From: Bartonella rattaustraliani AUST/NH4
Lineage (GTDB): Bacteria; Pseudomonadota; Alphaproteobacteria; Rhizobiales; Rhizobiaceae
Assembly: GCF_000312565.1 (NCBI RefSeq)
Contig: NZ_CALW02000042.1
Location: 24,998-88,997 of the forward strand
Length of the DNA: 64,000 nucleotides
Direction: 5' to 3'
Both the position numbers and the translations under genes were made by a program. Shown here piece by piece: positions 31,723 through 41,439 of the stretch. The notes beneath the pieces are model-generated. The model made no database searches, was not told the DNA's origin, and was given only the letters and a program-made list of their open reading frames with translations. Each line of letters starts with the position of its first letter. The stretch's first letter is position 1.

Positions 31723-32553
31723 TTAAGCACATGAATTTGGAATATAAAAAATACCTTTAGGAGATTGTGTAAAAATTTCGCACCCCTCATTTGTTACACC
31801 AATTGTATGTTCATACTGTGCGGTAAGAGATCGATCACGTGTAACAGCAGTCCATCCATCAGATAAAATTTTAACTTGTGGTTTTCCAAGATTAATCATT
31901 GGCTCAATTGTGAACATCATACCTTGTTTTAACTCTATCCCTTTTCCAGGAGTTCCATAATGAAGAATATTGGGAGCATCATGAAAAAGCTGACCAATTC
32001 CATGTCCACAAAAATCTCTTACAACAGAGCACCGTTCAGATTCTGCATAGTTTTGAATGGCGGCACCAATATCACCTGTCGTTGCGCCTGGCTTGACAGC
32101 AGCAATTCCCCTCATAAGACTTTCATGTGTTATTTTTAGCAGCCGTTCTGCAGCACGTCTGATTTTTCCAACAGGATACATGCGGCTTGAGTCTCCATGC
32201 CAACCATCGAGAATAAAGGTTACATCAACATTTACGATATCGCCTTCTTGTAGAGTTCTTTTATTGGGAATACCATGGCATACAACATGATTAATGGATG
32301 TACAGCATGAATGTCCGTATCCATGATAATTGAGATCAGCAGGAAGTGCCCCCCGTTTGGCGCCAAAAATAAAGACAAAATCATCAATTTCTTGTGTTGT
32401 GATACCTGGTTTAATAATTTCTGTAAGTGCATCAAGGCATTCTGCAGCAATACGACCAACTTCCCGCATTTTCGAAAAAGCGTGTTCATCAAAAATGCGA
32501 ATTTGTCCATTAGATTTTAAGGGGATTTTATTATATTCAATATAATCAGTCAT
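31723..32553 (-). CDS. map: Methionine aminopeptidase, type I
   Basis: A protein of 276 residues. Metal ligands lie in [20 protein letters not shown] (two Asp), [11 protein letters not shown] (His), FTIEPMI (Glu) and EHTIGVT (Glu). It removes the initiator Met from new proteins. Its start overlaps the end of sfsA by 8 bp. The C-terminal 15 residues after the last ligand are somewhat longer than usual. Confidence 0.95.
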   Translation of the reverse strand: MTDYIEYNKIPLKSNGQIRIFDEHAFSKMREVGRIAAECLDALTEIIKPGITTQEIDDFVFIFGAKRGALPADLNYHGYGHSCCTSINHVVCHGIPNKRTLQEGDIVNVDVTFILDGWHGDSSRMYPVGKIRRAAERLLKITHESLMRGIAAVKPGATTGDIGAAIQNYAESERCSVVRDFCGHGIGQLFHDAPNILHYGTPGKGIELKQGMMFTIEPMINLGKPQVKILSDGWTAVTRDRSLTAQYEHTIGVTNEGCEIFTQSPKGIFYIPNSCA

Positions 32554-33262
32554 TGCTTTTTCTGTTTTCTATTTTCACTCGACGAACCGGAAAAATGCCT
32601 TCTACACTTACGTGACATTTTACAGCATAAAACTCCACCCCAGATTCTAACGCTAAATTAAATTTACGTCCATAGGTTGGATCAAGATCGTGGCAGATTG
32701 TAAAGGCTGAACAATCTTCTCGTTGAATTATATAAAGCATAACAGCTCGTTTTCCTTGTTGCACGATTTTTATAAGTTCTTCAAGATGACGTGTGCCACG
32801 CTTTGTTTCAGTGTCGGGAAATTCTGCTAATCCTTTCTGACGAATGAAATGGACATTTTTGATTTCTAGGTAACAATCGGGAAGGGTATCATCACGCAGA
32901 AGAAAGTCAATTCGTGATTGCGTACCATAACGTTGTTCTTTTAAGATTGTTTTGTATTGGCTTAGTTCGGGTAATAAGCCCTTTTGAATCGCTTCTAATG
33001 CAAGTTTGTTGGGCAAAGTCGTATTGATACCAACCAAAGTGTTATTTGTTTCAACAATTTCTAATTGATACGCATATTTTCGCTTGGAATTATTATGATA
33101 TGAAAGCCAAATATTGGAGTTGGGAGTTGTCAACCCAAGCATCGATCCTGTATTGGGAACTGATACGGTAAAAATATGTTGATCGCTTTGTTTAACGTCA
33201 GCGAGAAAACGTTTATAACGACGAATAAGTTGTGCAGGAAAAAGTTTAGGAATAAAGAGCAT
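32546..33262 (-). CDS. sfsA: Sugar fermentation stimulation protein homologue
   Basis: A protein of 238 residues. SfsA features: N-terminal LIRRYKRFLADV, then VPNTGSMLGL, SRIDFLL, CYLEIKNVHFI and FPDTETKRGTRHLEELI, and C-terminal YGRKFNLALESGVEFYAVKC. It resembles a nuclease fold (PD-(D/E)xK-like: the D..ExK pair is present), but its molecular function is not established. It is the promoter-proximal gene of the sfsA-map-radC unit. Confidence 0.9.
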   Translation of the reverse strand: MLFIPKLFPAQLIRRYKRFLADVKQSDQHIFTVSVPNTGSMLGLTTPNSNIWLSYHNNSKRKYAYQLEIVETNNTLVGINTTLPNKLALEAIQKGLLPELSQYKTILKEQRYGTQSRIDFLLRDDTLPDCYLEIKNVHFIRQKGLAEFPDTETKRGTRHLEELIKIVQQGKRAVMLYIIQREDCSAFTICHDLDPTYGRKFNLALESGVEFYAVKCHVSVEGIFPVRRVKIENRKSND

Positions 33263-33617
33263 ATTCTTGTTTAGAATTTATAATTTCATCATTCAAGGCA
33301 AGGTAAGATCTGTAAATTTTGTACAGCATATTTTAAAAGACATTATTGATGCACATGATGCACAAAAATGTTAAAAACATGCAGAACATTTCTTCGCATC
33401 TTTTGCTTTTCTCATTCATGATCAGTTTTTTAGGCATGATTAATATCGTTTAGACCATTGTTAATTCTTTTAAAGATGCTATTTCATAATAAACTCTGAA
33501 TGAAAAGATAATGTTAGCTATAATTTGCTATTAAAGGATTATTTTACTAATTATTTTCTAAAGTTACGTTCAAAAAACTGTAATAAGGGTATAATAATAG
33601 ATACTTAGGTAGGATTG
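33263..33617. other. Divergent intergenic region, sfsA and trmJ
   Basis: About 355 bp, AT-rich, with no ORF of note. It should hold both promoters; none was assigned. Confidence 0.5.
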
Positions 33618-34454
33618 ATGGCTGGAACCAATAGGAATCGCGAAAATTTGACAAATGGTCCCATTATTATTTTAGTCGAACCGCAATTGCCTGAAAATAT
33701 TGGTATGGTAGCAAGGGCGATGGCAAATTTTGGACTCTCTAAGCTTCGGTTAGTAAAACCTCGAGAATCATTTCCAAATGAAAAAGCCAGAGCTGCTGCG
33801 AGTAAAGCAGATCATGTTATTGATAACACATTCATTTTTGGTACGTTGCGTGAGGCGATTGCAGATTTGCATTATATTTTTGCTACAACAGCGCGTGAAA
33901 GATGTGGTTTTAAAACTGTAAAAAGTGCTGTTGAAGCAGCAAATATCTTACGTCAGCGTGAAAATATTGGGCAGAAAACAGGTATTTTATTTGGAAGAGA
34001 ACGGTGGGGATTAGAAAATGACGAGATAAGTCTTGTTGATGAAATCATCACTTTTCCCGTTAATCCTGCTTTTGCATCGCTCAATATTGCACAAGCAGTC
34101 TTGCTTATGTCTTATGAATGGATGAAATCAGGTTTGGAGGAAATGAGCGATACGGCTTTTCGTGCAGTAGAAATGGAGCCAGCTAATAAAGCGACATTCC
34201 ATGGTTTTTTATCTCAATTGGAAAATGCTTTAGACATTCGTGGATATTTTAGACCCAAAGAGCGTAAAGAAGTGATGCTAGCAAATTTGCGTTCTGTTTT
34301 TACACGTGCCAATTTTAGCGAGTCTGAAGTTCGTTTGCTACGAGGGGTTGTCTCTTCATTGGATCATTTCTCACCTGAACTTCCACGGGGAAGTGGTGCG
34401 CCTGTAGGTCGTGGTCGTAAAAACATAAAAACAAGTGTGAAAACGAATGGATGA
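33618..34454 (+). CDS. trmJ: tRNA/rRNA 2'-O-methyltransferase, TrmJ-type SPOUT
   Basis: A protein of 278 residues from the ATG at 33618, with TAGG upstream. The SPOUT fold has ILVEPQLPENIGMVARAMANF near residue 15, a middle LFGRERWGLENDEISL, and FPVNPAFASLNIAQAVLLM at the AdoMet-binding knot. TrmJ methylates position 32 of tRNAs; a related rRNA target cannot be excluded. The murI start overlaps its end by 8 bp. Confidence 0.85.
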   Translation: MAGTNRNRENLTNGPIIILVEPQLPENIGMVARAMANFGLSKLRLVKPRESFPNEKARAAASKADHVIDNTFIFGTLREAIADLHYIFATTARERCGFKTVKSAVEAANILRQRENIGQKTGILFGRERWGLENDEISLVDEIITFPVNPAFASLNIAQAVLLMSYEWMKSGLEEMSDTAFRAVEMEPANKATFHGFLSQLENALDIRGYFRPKERKEVMLANLRSVFTRANFSESEVRLLRGVVSSLDHFSPELPRGSGAPVGRGRKNIKTSVKTNG

Positions 34455-35268
34455 GCAGCCTATTCTTTTTTTTGATAGTGGTATTGGCGGTTTAACAGTG
34501 TTGAGAGAAGTGCGCACTCTTATTCCTCATCAGCAATTTATTTATGTTGCCGATGACGCAGGCTTTCCTTATGGAAGTTGGGAAGAAAATGTTTTGAAAA
34601 ATCGTATTGCTAAAATTTTTACAAATCTTTTAACACGTTATAACCCTGCTTTATGTGTGATCGCTTGTAATACAGTTTCAACATTAATGATGGCAGATTT
34701 GCGACAAAAGTTTCCTAAAATGCTTTTTGTTGGGACAGTTCCTGCAATTAAAACAGCCGCTGAACAAACAAAATCTGGTTATATTTCAGTTTTAGCCACT
34801 CCTGGGACAGTGAAGCGTACTTATACGCAAGAACTTATCAACTCTTTTGCTGATCAGTGCCATGTTCAGCTTGTGGGGAGTGAAAAACTTGCTGGATTTG
34901 CTGAAGATTATTTACGTGGAGAATCTATCGATTTGGAAAAATTACGCCAAGAAATCCTTCCCTGCTTTGTTCAGAAAAATGGTAAATATACCGATGTCAT
35001 TGTTTTGGCTTGTACACATTATCCTTTTTTGATTCATTTATTTCGTGAACAAGCTTTATGGCCGGTTGAATGGATCGATTCGGCAAAAGCTATAGCCAAA
35101 CACACAAAATCATTATTACCGGAAAGAGTGTATTCAAAAAACATAAAGAATCATAAGGATTTTGCATTGCTTACATCGCAAAATATGACTTCTTCGACAA
35201 AAAACTTGTTAAAAGGATTTGGCTTAAATGAGATGAAAAGAGTTGACTTTGAAATACAAGATCAATAA
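34447..35268 (+). CDS. murI: Glutamate racemase
   Basis: A protein of 273 residues. It starts FFDSGIGGLTVLREV. The two catalytic cysteines are in VIACNTVST near residue 75 and LACTHYPFL near residue 190; YGSWEE near residue 40 is typical. It makes D-glutamate for peptidoglycan. It is translationally coupled to trmJ and followed by about 170 bp before rpsD. Confidence 0.95.
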   Translation: MDEQPILFFDSGIGGLTVLREVRTLIPHQQFIYVADDAGFPYGSWEENVLKNRIAKIFTNLLTRYNPALCVIACNTVSTLMMADLRQKFPKMLFVGTVPAIKTAAEQTKSGYISVLATPGTVKRTYTQELINSFADQCHVQLVGSEKLAGFAEDYLRGESIDLEKLRQEILPCFVQKNGKYTDVIVLACTHYPFLIHLFREQALWPVEWIDSAKAIAKHTKSLLPERVYSKNIKNHKDFALLTSQNMTSSTKNLLKGFGLNEMKRVDFEIQDQ

Positions 35269-35441
35269 AGTTGCGCCAGCTTTTTCTTTTAAAGAAATGG
35301 TGTTAATTGACGTGTCCCGTGGATAGCTTTGCATTTTATGTTAAGGGTATTCTGTCAGTCTTTGTATTTGAAGGCAGAGGAGGGCGCGTTTCCTTATAAT
35401 CTCGCTCGTGGGATTTTGTTTTTTATTTTAAAGGAAATGCG

Positions 35442-36059
35442 ATGAGTAAACGCGAAACAACGAAATATAAAATTGACCGCCGTATGGGGGAGAATATTTG
35501 GGGTCGTCCAAAGTCTCCTGTTAATCGCCGTGATTACGGACCTGGTCAGCATGGACAACGCCGTAAAGGAAAGTTGTCTGACTATGGTGTACAATTGCGT
35601 GCTAAGCAGAAGTTAAAAGGATTTTACGGTGATATTTCAGAGAAACAATTCCGTAAAACTTATGAAGAAGCTGCTCGTCGACGTGGTGATACGGGTGAAA
35701 ATCTTATCGGACTTCTAGAGTCGCGTTTGGATGCAGTTGTTTACCGTGCGAAATTTGTTCCTACGATTTTTGCTTCTCGTCAATTTATCAATCACGGTCA
35801 TGTGAAAGTGAATGGGCGGCGTACAAATATTCAATCATACTGTTGTAAACCAGGTGATGTTATTGAGGTTCGTGAAAAATCGAAGCAGCTTGTTTTGGTT
35901 TTGGAATCTGTGCAGCTGGCAGAACGTGATGTGCCTGAATATATTGAAGCAGATCATAATCAGATGAAAGCGACATTTACGCGGGTTCCTGCTTTTGCAG
36001 ATGTTCCTTATGCTGTACAAATGGAACCTAACTTGGTTGTTGAGTTTTATTCTCGCTGA
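35442..36059 (+). CDS. rpsD: 30S ribosomal protein S4
   Basis: A protein of 205 residues. [19 protein letters not shown] at the start, [18 protein letters not shown], a C-terminal S4 RNA-binding domain ([36 protein letters not shown]), and a full-length end. AAAGGAA is 7 nt upstream of the ATG. S4 nucleates 16S rRNA assembly. It is a single gene here; no obvious translational-repression leader was seen. Confidence 0.97.
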   Translation: MSKRETTKYKIDRRMGENIWGRPKSPVNRRDYGPGQHGQRRKGKLSDYGVQLRAKQKLKGFYGDISEKQFRKTYEEAARRRGDTGENLIGLLESRLDAVVYRAKFVPTIFASRQFINHGHVKVNGRRTNIQSYCCKPGDVIEVREKSKQLVLVLESVQLAERDVPEYIEADHNQMKATFTRVPAFADVPYAVQMEPNLVVEFYSR

Positions 36060-36229
36060 GTTTTATGGGAGTATCGCTCTCTTCATTTTTTTATATGCTC
36101 TAAGATTATTATTTTGTAGTCTTTGAAGCTAACAAATGGTTACTCCGAATGGTGCTATATTGAATTTTTTGTTATATTTTATAACAACATCATTTGTATA
36201 GCTCCGTTTTTTGTCTTTTACATAGATCA

Positions 36230-36346
36230 ATGGGGCATCAGTCTGAACTGCGTTATGTCTGTTATGAAGCTCTGGCTTTCTTGCAAAACAATCTCTTTAT
36301 TGTGCAGGATTATGATCTTATGAAGAAAGTTTCAGTTCAAGATTAG
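36230..36346 (+). CDS. Short ORF directly upstream of ttcA
   Basis: A 38-codon ORF (MGHQSELRYVCYEALAFLQN, then NLFIVQDYDLMKKVSVQD) whose stop is 3 bp before the ttcA ATG. The composition is more protein-like than the competing frames. No ribosome-binding site and no family could be assigned. It may be a real small gene, a leader peptide or the end of a lost gene. Low confidence. Confidence 0.25.
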   Translation: MGHQSELRYVCYEALAFLQNNLFIVQDYDLMKKVSVQD

Positions 36347-36349
36347 ACA

Positions 36350-37195
36350 ATGGAAAAGAATGTAGAGAGAACTGATCCTTTGGTGAAAGAAATTGATGAT
36401 TGTCATCCTATATTTCGTGGTGCGCCTTCAACTGTAGAGTTTAATAAATTGCGCAAACGGCTTTTGCGTCATATACGGCAAGCATTGGATGATTTTTCGA
36501 TGCTTTCTTCAGGAAAAAAGTGGCTCATTGCTTTGTCAGGTGGAAAAGATTCTTATGGTTTATTAGCGCTTCTTTTAGATTTAAAATGGCGTGGTCTTTT
36601 ACCTGTTGAAATTTTAGCCTGTAATCTTGATCAAGGACAACCAGGTTTTCCAAAACATATTCTTCCAGACTTTTTAAGTTCTTATCAAATTCCTTATCGC
36701 ATCGAATATCAAGATACTTATTCCGTTGTTATAGATAAATTATCACAGACACAAACATATTGTTCACTTTGTTCTCGATTGCGACGTGGTCATTTATATC
36801 GTATTGCTCGCGAAGAGGGATGTTCTGCCCTTGTTCTAGGGCATCATCGTGATGATGTTCTAGAAACGTTTTTTATGAACCTGTTTCATGGTGGCAGGTT
36901 AGCCGCCATGCCTGGAAAGCTTATCAATGACGAAGGAGATCTTTTTGTTTTGCGTCCTCTTGTTTACGCGGCGGAGGAAGATATGGAAAAATTTTCTCAA
37001 GTAATGCAATTCCCTATCATTCCTTGCAATCTTTGTGGCAGTCAGGAGGGTTTACAACGCAATGTAATGAAAGAAATGCTAAAATATATAGAGAGAAAAA
37101 TGCCAGGACGTAAAGACACTATGATTCGTGCCTTAACCAATGTACGTCCAAGCCATTTACTTGATAAAAAAATTTTTGATTTTGAAAATTTCTAA
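36350..37195 (+). CDS. ttcA: tRNA 2-thiocytidine biosynthesis protein TtcA
   Basis: A protein of 281 residues. The PP-loop is [14 protein letters not shown] near residue 64. [13 protein letters not shown] near residue 140 and [12 protein letters not shown] near residue 224 provide the cysteine pairs that bind the 4Fe-4S cluster, and [16 protein letters not shown] lies between them. It thiolates cytidine 32 of certain tRNAs. Confidence 0.94.
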   Translation: MEKNVERTDPLVKEIDDCHPIFRGAPSTVEFNKLRKRLLRHIRQALDDFSMLSSGKKWLIALSGGKDSYGLLALLLDLKWRGLLPVEILACNLDQGQPGFPKHILPDFLSSYQIPYRIEYQDTYSVVIDKLSQTQTYCSLCSRLRRGHLYRIAREEGCSALVLGHHRDDVLETFFMNLFHGGRLAAMPGKLINDEGDLFVLRPLVYAAEEDMEKFSQVMQFPIIPCNLCGSQEGLQRNVMKEMLKYIERKMPGRKDTMIRALTNVRPSHLLDKKIFDFENF

Positions 37196-37230
37196 AAATC
37201 AATATTCATTAAATGCAGTTTTTTATAATT

Positions 37231-38544
37231 TTAAACTGCAATTCCATAAAGATCATAAGCATCTGATTGTTCTATTTTTACGGTGACAAATTCACCAACA
37301 CGCTTTGGCAGCCGTGAGGTTATATGCACAACACCATCGACTTCTGGTGCATCATATTGGCTACGACCTTTAGCAACTTTTCCTTGACTTTCATCGATAA
37401 GAACTTGGAGTCTTTTTCCGACTTTTTTCTTTAAAAGACGCGTAGAGATTTGCTGTTGTTTTGCCATAAAGCGATGCCAACGATTTTCTTTTATTTCTTC
37501 AGAAATTTTTTCTAGTCCTAAATTATTTGCGGCCGCTCCCTTTACTTCTTCATATTTAAAGCAGCCAGCGCGTTCAATTTTTGCTTCTTCTAACCATTCA
37601 AGAAGTATATTGAAATCTTCATTTGTTTCCCCTGGAAAACCGACAATAAAGGTTGATCGTAAGGTCAGATCTGGACAAATTTCTCTCCATTTTTCAATTC
37701 TACGGTTTGTTTTTTCCATAAAAGCAGGACGTTTCATATTGCGTAAAACAGTCGGTGAGGCATGTTGAAAAGGAATATCTAGATAGGGAAGAATTTTTCC
37801 TTCTGCCATAAGTTCAATAATTTCATCAACATGCGGGTAAGGATAAACATAATGCATGCGTATCCAAATCCCCATCTCTCCTAGTTCGCGACAAAGATCA
37901 AAAAATTTTGTTTTTACTGTACGATTTTTCCAGGAGTTTTCGAGATATTTAAGATCAATACCATAAGCACTCGTATCTTGTGAGATGACTAAAAGCTCTT
38001 TTACACCTGCCTGTACAAGTTTTTCAGCTTCGCGAAGAACATCATTGATAGGACGTGAGGTAAGATTACCACGAAGAGTAGGGATAATACAAAAGCTACA
38101 TCGATTAGAACAGCCTTCAGAAATTTTTAAGTAGGCATAATGGCGTGGTGTTAGGCGAATACCTTGCGAGGGAACGAGATCAACAAAAGGATCATGAACG
38201 GGGGGAACGGCCGTATGAACAGCTTGTATAACACTTTCATAGGCTTGTGGTCCTGTAATCGCCAATACATGAGGATGTGCTTGTTGAATGATAGCAGGAT
38301 CAGAACCAAGACATCCAGTGACAATAACTTTTCCATTTTCTTTAAGGGCTTTATCAATATTGGCTAATGATTCATTTCGTGCCGAATCAAGAAAACCACA
38401 TGTATTCACAATGACAAGATCAGCACCTTGATGTTTGTGTGAGATTTCATAACCTTCAGACCGAAGTTTTGTAATAATTCGCTCAGAATCGACCAATGCT
38501 TTTGGACATCCAAGAGAAACAAAACTAATGCGAGGTACTGCCAT
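37231..38544 (-). CDS. rimO: Ribosomal protein S12 methylthiotransferase RimO
   Basis: A protein of 437 residues. UPF0004 domain at the start ([27 protein letters not shown]). The radical-SAM cluster motif is CSNRCSFC near residue 146, with [14 protein letters not shown] and [17 protein letters not shown] domain ends the protein. It methylthiolates Asp88 of ribosomal protein S12. The three N-terminal cysteines for the second cluster are present (SLGCPK, NTCGFL, TGCLG). It is convergent with ttcA. Confidence 0.95.
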   Translation of the reverse strand: MAVPRISFVSLGCPKALVDSERIITKLRSEGYEISHKHQGADLVIVNTCGFLDSARNESLANIDKALKENGKVIVTGCLGSDPAIIQQAHPHVLAITGPQAYESVIQAVHTAVPPVHDPFVDLVPSQGIRLTPRHYAYLKISEGCSNRCSFCIIPTLRGNLTSRPINDVLREAEKLVQAGVKELLVISQDTSAYGIDLKYLENSWKNRTVKTKFFDLCRELGEMGIWIRMHYVYPYPHVDEIIELMAEGKILPYLDIPFQHASPTVLRNMKRPAFMEKTNRRIEKWREICPDLTLRSTFIVGFPGETNEDFNILLEWLEEAKIERAGCFKYEEVKGAAANNLGLEKISEEIKENRWHRFMAKQQQISTRLLKKKVGKRLQVLIDESQGKVAKGRSQYDAPEVDGVVHITSRLPKRVGEFVTVKIEQSDAYDLYGIAV

Positions 38545-38785
38545 GATGAATCCTAAAATTTTATACTTATGAGATTAAATTTATTTTCTGTCTTACTTTA
38601 TAAAGTAAAAAGACTCTTTATCTTTAATCTATATACAAGATAATTTTTTATAAAGTTATTATTTTCTATAATTTATTCACGAATATATCATGTCTTATTC
38701 ATGTAAGTGGCACAATAACCAAAATACCAAATATTTTTACTGCTAAATTATTTCTTATTGAATGTATGAGAAGCGCTCAAAAATT

Positions 38786-39499
38786 TTAGTATTTACGAAT
38801 AAGCCCAATAAGTTTTCCTTGTATTTGTATACGCTCAGATCCGTATACACGTGTTTCATAATGAGGATTTGCGGCTTCTAATACAATAGAAGTTCCTTGG
38901 CGCCGATAACGTTTTAAAGTTGCTTCTTCTTGATCAATACATGCAATAACAATTTCACCTGATATTGCTGTATTTTGGCGTTTAATAATTATAGTATCTT
39001 TATCAAAAATACCGGCTTCGATCATAGAATCATCTTTGACTTCTAAAGCATAGTGCTCACCGGAGTTAATCATATCTTGTGGGATGGAAAGTAGATTTGT
39101 TTGCTGCAATATAGCAGAGATAGGTATTCCTGTAGCAATGCGTCCCATAATAGGGATAGTAATATTTGCTTTTTCTTCTTCCTCAAGATTATCAAAATTG
39201 CTAAAGTTTTTTGATTTTCCTCTTTTATTTTTCTCCATTATGCTAGGAGCAATTTTACGCGCTAAAGAAAGATTAAATGTTATTTTCTCGGGAAGACGAA
39301 GCACCTCAATTGCGCGCGCACGATTGGGTAAACGGCGTATAAAGCCTCGTTGTTCTAAAGCAATAATAAGCTTATGAATGCCCGATTTTGAAGAAAGGCC
39401 TGATGCAGTTTTCATTTCATCAAAGGAGGGGGAAATGCCAGTTTCTTTTATATGATTGTAAATGAACAAAAGTAGCTCATATTGTTTACACGTTAACAT
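38786..39499 (-). CDS. lexA: LexA repressor
   Basis: A protein of 237 residues. N-terminal winged helix (MLTCKQYELLLFIYNHIKE, SFDEMKTASGLSSKSGIHKL), an unusual acidic linker (about residues 95-112), then the S24 peptidase domain: catalytic Ser158 in KDDSMIEAGI and Lys196 in EATLKRYRR. The self-cleavage site reads I-A-T123-G124 where A-G is usual. LexA represses SOS genes and cleaves itself with RecA-ssDNA. I could not find an alphaproteobacterial SOS box (GTTCN7GTTC) directly upstream. Confidence 0.94.
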   Translation of the reverse strand: MLTCKQYELLLFIYNHIKETGISPSFDEMKTASGLSSKSGIHKLIIALEQRGFIRRLPNRARAIEVLRLPEKITFNLSLARKIAPSIMEKNKRGKSKNFSNFDNLEEEEKANITIPIMGRIATGIPISAILQQTNLLSIPQDMINSGEHYALEVKDDSMIEAGIFDKDTIIIKRQNTAISGEIVIACIDQEEATLKRYRRQGTSIVLEAANPHYETRVYGSERIQIQGKLIGLIRKY

Positions 39500-40281
39500 C
39501 TACTCTTCCAATCAAAAAGAAAGAAAAATGTAAGATGGAATCAATGATTTAAAAATATTTTTTTGAATTTAATCAACATATTTCCTTCATCTTCTTGATT
39601 CTACAAATAAAATAATTATCTATGTCACTGTACTAAGACATATTATATCTTATAATATAGTGAGTATAATTATATTTCTCTAGCTATATTAGCATCTATA
39701 AGACAATAATTTTAATATATTTTGTTCATCTTTGATGATGATTAATTTATTTAAATTCAATATTCAATTTTGTATTTTGTCTAAATAAAGAGTTCTTTGT
39801 CTCTTCAAAGAAAGGTGTGTTCCCTTGTCGTTTCTATCATGAAAGACTTGATGAAACAGATTTTTTACGATTTTAACAGCGACTGTATTTCAATACGTCC
39901 TTGAAATCATTTCATATGTTATTTTCTTTATTTCTATAGAATCATAAACTTCCAGTATATGGCTATGATGCATTATAAAAGTTATGCTTTATATTACAGG
40001 GAGAGTGCTGACGCCTCTCTATAAATACTACAGTAACCATCATTTCGAATAAATCTATCTTTTTACTCTACTCTTTAGATGAAAAAACGGTCCATGCTAT
40101 TTGGCTTTTTTGTTTTTCCCGTCATTTTGAAGACTCGTTATTTGTATTCTAAAATCTATGAAACATTCTTTTATTCCAGCTCTAAAAGGGAAAAATTTGA
40201 ATACACCATGATGAAGAAATGAAAAAAGATAGAAAAATATTGATAACTAGAATAAATAATCATATTTTTTCTCGAAAGGTG
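39500..40281. other. Gene-free stretch between lexA and tRNA-Lys
   Basis: About 780 bp of AT-rich DNA. No gene was found in either strand. A small hairpin-like spot near 40000-40022 has only a 5-bp stem and is not claimed. Confidence 0.5.
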
Positions 40282-40310
40282 TTGACCAAATGAAAAGTCA
40301 ACCGTATGTT
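40282..40310 (+). promoter_or_regulatory. Promoter of tRNA-Lys
   Basis: A -35 box TTGACC at 40282-40287 and a -10 box TATGTT at 40305-40310 are separated by 17 bp, which is the ideal spacing for the housekeeping sigma factor. The tRNA begins 35 bp downstream. Confidence 0.65.
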
Positions 40311-40345
40311 TCATTCACTTTCTGCAAACGGAATGACGTGTTTGG

Positions 40346-40421
40346 GAGCGCGTAGCTCAGTTGGTAGAGCAACTGACTTTTAATCAGTAGGTCCAGGGTT
40401 CGAATCCCTGCGCGCTCACCA
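40346..40421 (+). tRNA. tRNA-Lys (anticodon TTT)
   Basis: A complete cloverleaf of 76 nt: acceptor GAGCGCG pairs with CGCGCTC, discriminator A, encoded CCA at 40419-40421, D-loop AGCTCAGTTGGTAGAGC, anticodon loop CTTTTAA between ACTGA and TCAGT, and T-arm CAGGGTTCGAATCCCTG. The anticodon TTT reads Lys codons AAA and AAG. Confidence 0.97.
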
Positions 40422-40430
40422 GAGTTTTTT

Positions 40431-40459
40431 AAGTCTTTGAATCAAAGACTTTAAGGTTC
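40431..40459 (+). terminator. Possible terminator after tRNA-Lys
   Basis: A perfect 9-bp stem AAGTCTTTG / CAAAGACTT with a 3-nt loop at 40431-40451, starting 10 nt after the tRNA. Only a weak T-run follows. Confidence 0.5.
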
Positions 40460-40643
40460 TTTCTAGGCAGTATCAAAATTTCCCGAAAAACAATTCACAA
40501 CTGTTGAAACGTACTCTATTACTCAAATCTTTTCCAAGTTAATCGGATGTAGCTTGTCATCAGGTTTTGCAGCAATTCATTTTTAAAATTCACGCCTTTT
40601 TAAAAAAATTAAAGAGGTTTTCAAAGGGTCTTCAAAGGGCGTT

Positions 40644-40935
40644 TTAAGATGCATAATTTTGGGTGAGAGCCTCTTGGATTTTTTCTAAGATATTACGATT
40701 ATCTTCTCTCTTCCAGATTGCTAAAGCGTGTAAAATCGGATTGAAAGGCAAGAGGAACGACGCCTGTCGGACCATGACGTTGTTTGGCTATAATAACCTC
40801 AGCTTTGCCCCTGGCTTTCTCCATTGTCTCTTGCCATTTACTATACTCAAGGGAGCCTTCTTTGGGTGCTTCATTTTTGAGATAATATTCTCCGCGATAA
40901 ACAAACAGCACAATATCGGCATCTTGTTCATGGAG
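40644..40935 (-). pseudogene. C-terminal fragment of a phage-type replicative DNA helicase (DnaB family)
   Basis: The minus strand reads EQDADIVLFVYRGEYYLKNE and then AKQRHGPTGVVPLAFQSDFT, which is the end of the DnaB RecA-like domain (Walker-B downstream region and the arginine-finger area KQRxGPTG). A small slip in a GAGAGA run gives a stop after LEERR; restoring it would give LEEREDNRNILEKIQEALTQ and a stop at 40644. The 5' three quarters are missing: the fragment is joined at about 40935 to the repressor gene. It is a remnant of phage replication functions. Confidence 0.82.
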
Positions 40936-40944
40936 TGATTTTTT

Positions 40945-41439
40945 TTGGCACGTCCTGAAAAAGAACCAAAAACACTATTGGCAAAACGATTACGTGAAAT
41001 ACGGCATACCCTTGGTTTCACGGAGCGAAGGCAATTTGCTAAACATTTTGATATTCCCGAAACGACTATGCGCAATTATGAAACGGGTTTACGAGAACCC
41101 CCTGCATCTATACTGCAAATATATAAAAATCGTTGTGGAATCTCCTTAGATTGGCTCGTTACTGGTGAAGGTGAAATGTTTAGTGACATGGCAAAAGCGA
41201 AAGCTGCAGGCTTTAAAGCACCTACCATTCCTACTGGACTCATGAAAAAACTCGGTCGCGTAGCTTATACAACCTATCGCGATGTAAATGTAAAACTCTC
41301 TCCTGAAGATATAGCGGAATTAGCGGCAGAGCTTTATAAAAAGTTACAAGAGCTTGTTCAAAACATAAACGGCACGGAAGAAGTTGGAACTTACTTTGCC
41401 TCTTCTAAAATTGCATTTAAAGCATCAAATAGAAGCTGA
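40945..41439 (+). CDS. Phage-type helix-turn-helix transcriptional repressor
   Basis: An intact ORF of 164 codons from the TTG at 40945, which has GGAG 9 nt upstream; there is a stop just before it in frame. HTH: RREFAKH-like RRQFAKHFDIPETTMRNYET near residues 28-47. A hinge (RCGISLDWLVTGEGEMF) is followed by a helical C-terminal part. There is no obvious S24 Ser-Lys peptidase domain, so control is likely by binding, not cleavage. It is the intact relative of the pseudogene at 20772. The first residues of the family (SDFWERPKK) are damaged here by the helicase junction, and the start codon is correspondingly uncertain. Confidence 0.8.
   Translation: MARPEKEPKTLLAKRLREIRHTLGFTERRQFAKHFDIPETTMRNYETGLREPPASILQIYKNRCGISLDWLVTGEGEMFSDMAKAKAAGFKAPTIPTGLMKKLGRVAYTTYRDVNVKLSPEDIAELAAELYKKLQELVQNINGTEEVGTYFASSKIAFKASNRS

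Noticed and set aside
35394-35399. TATAAT upstream of rpsD as a promoter
   Set aside because: The nearest TTGAAG-like -35 is about 21 bp away, outside the normal spacing.
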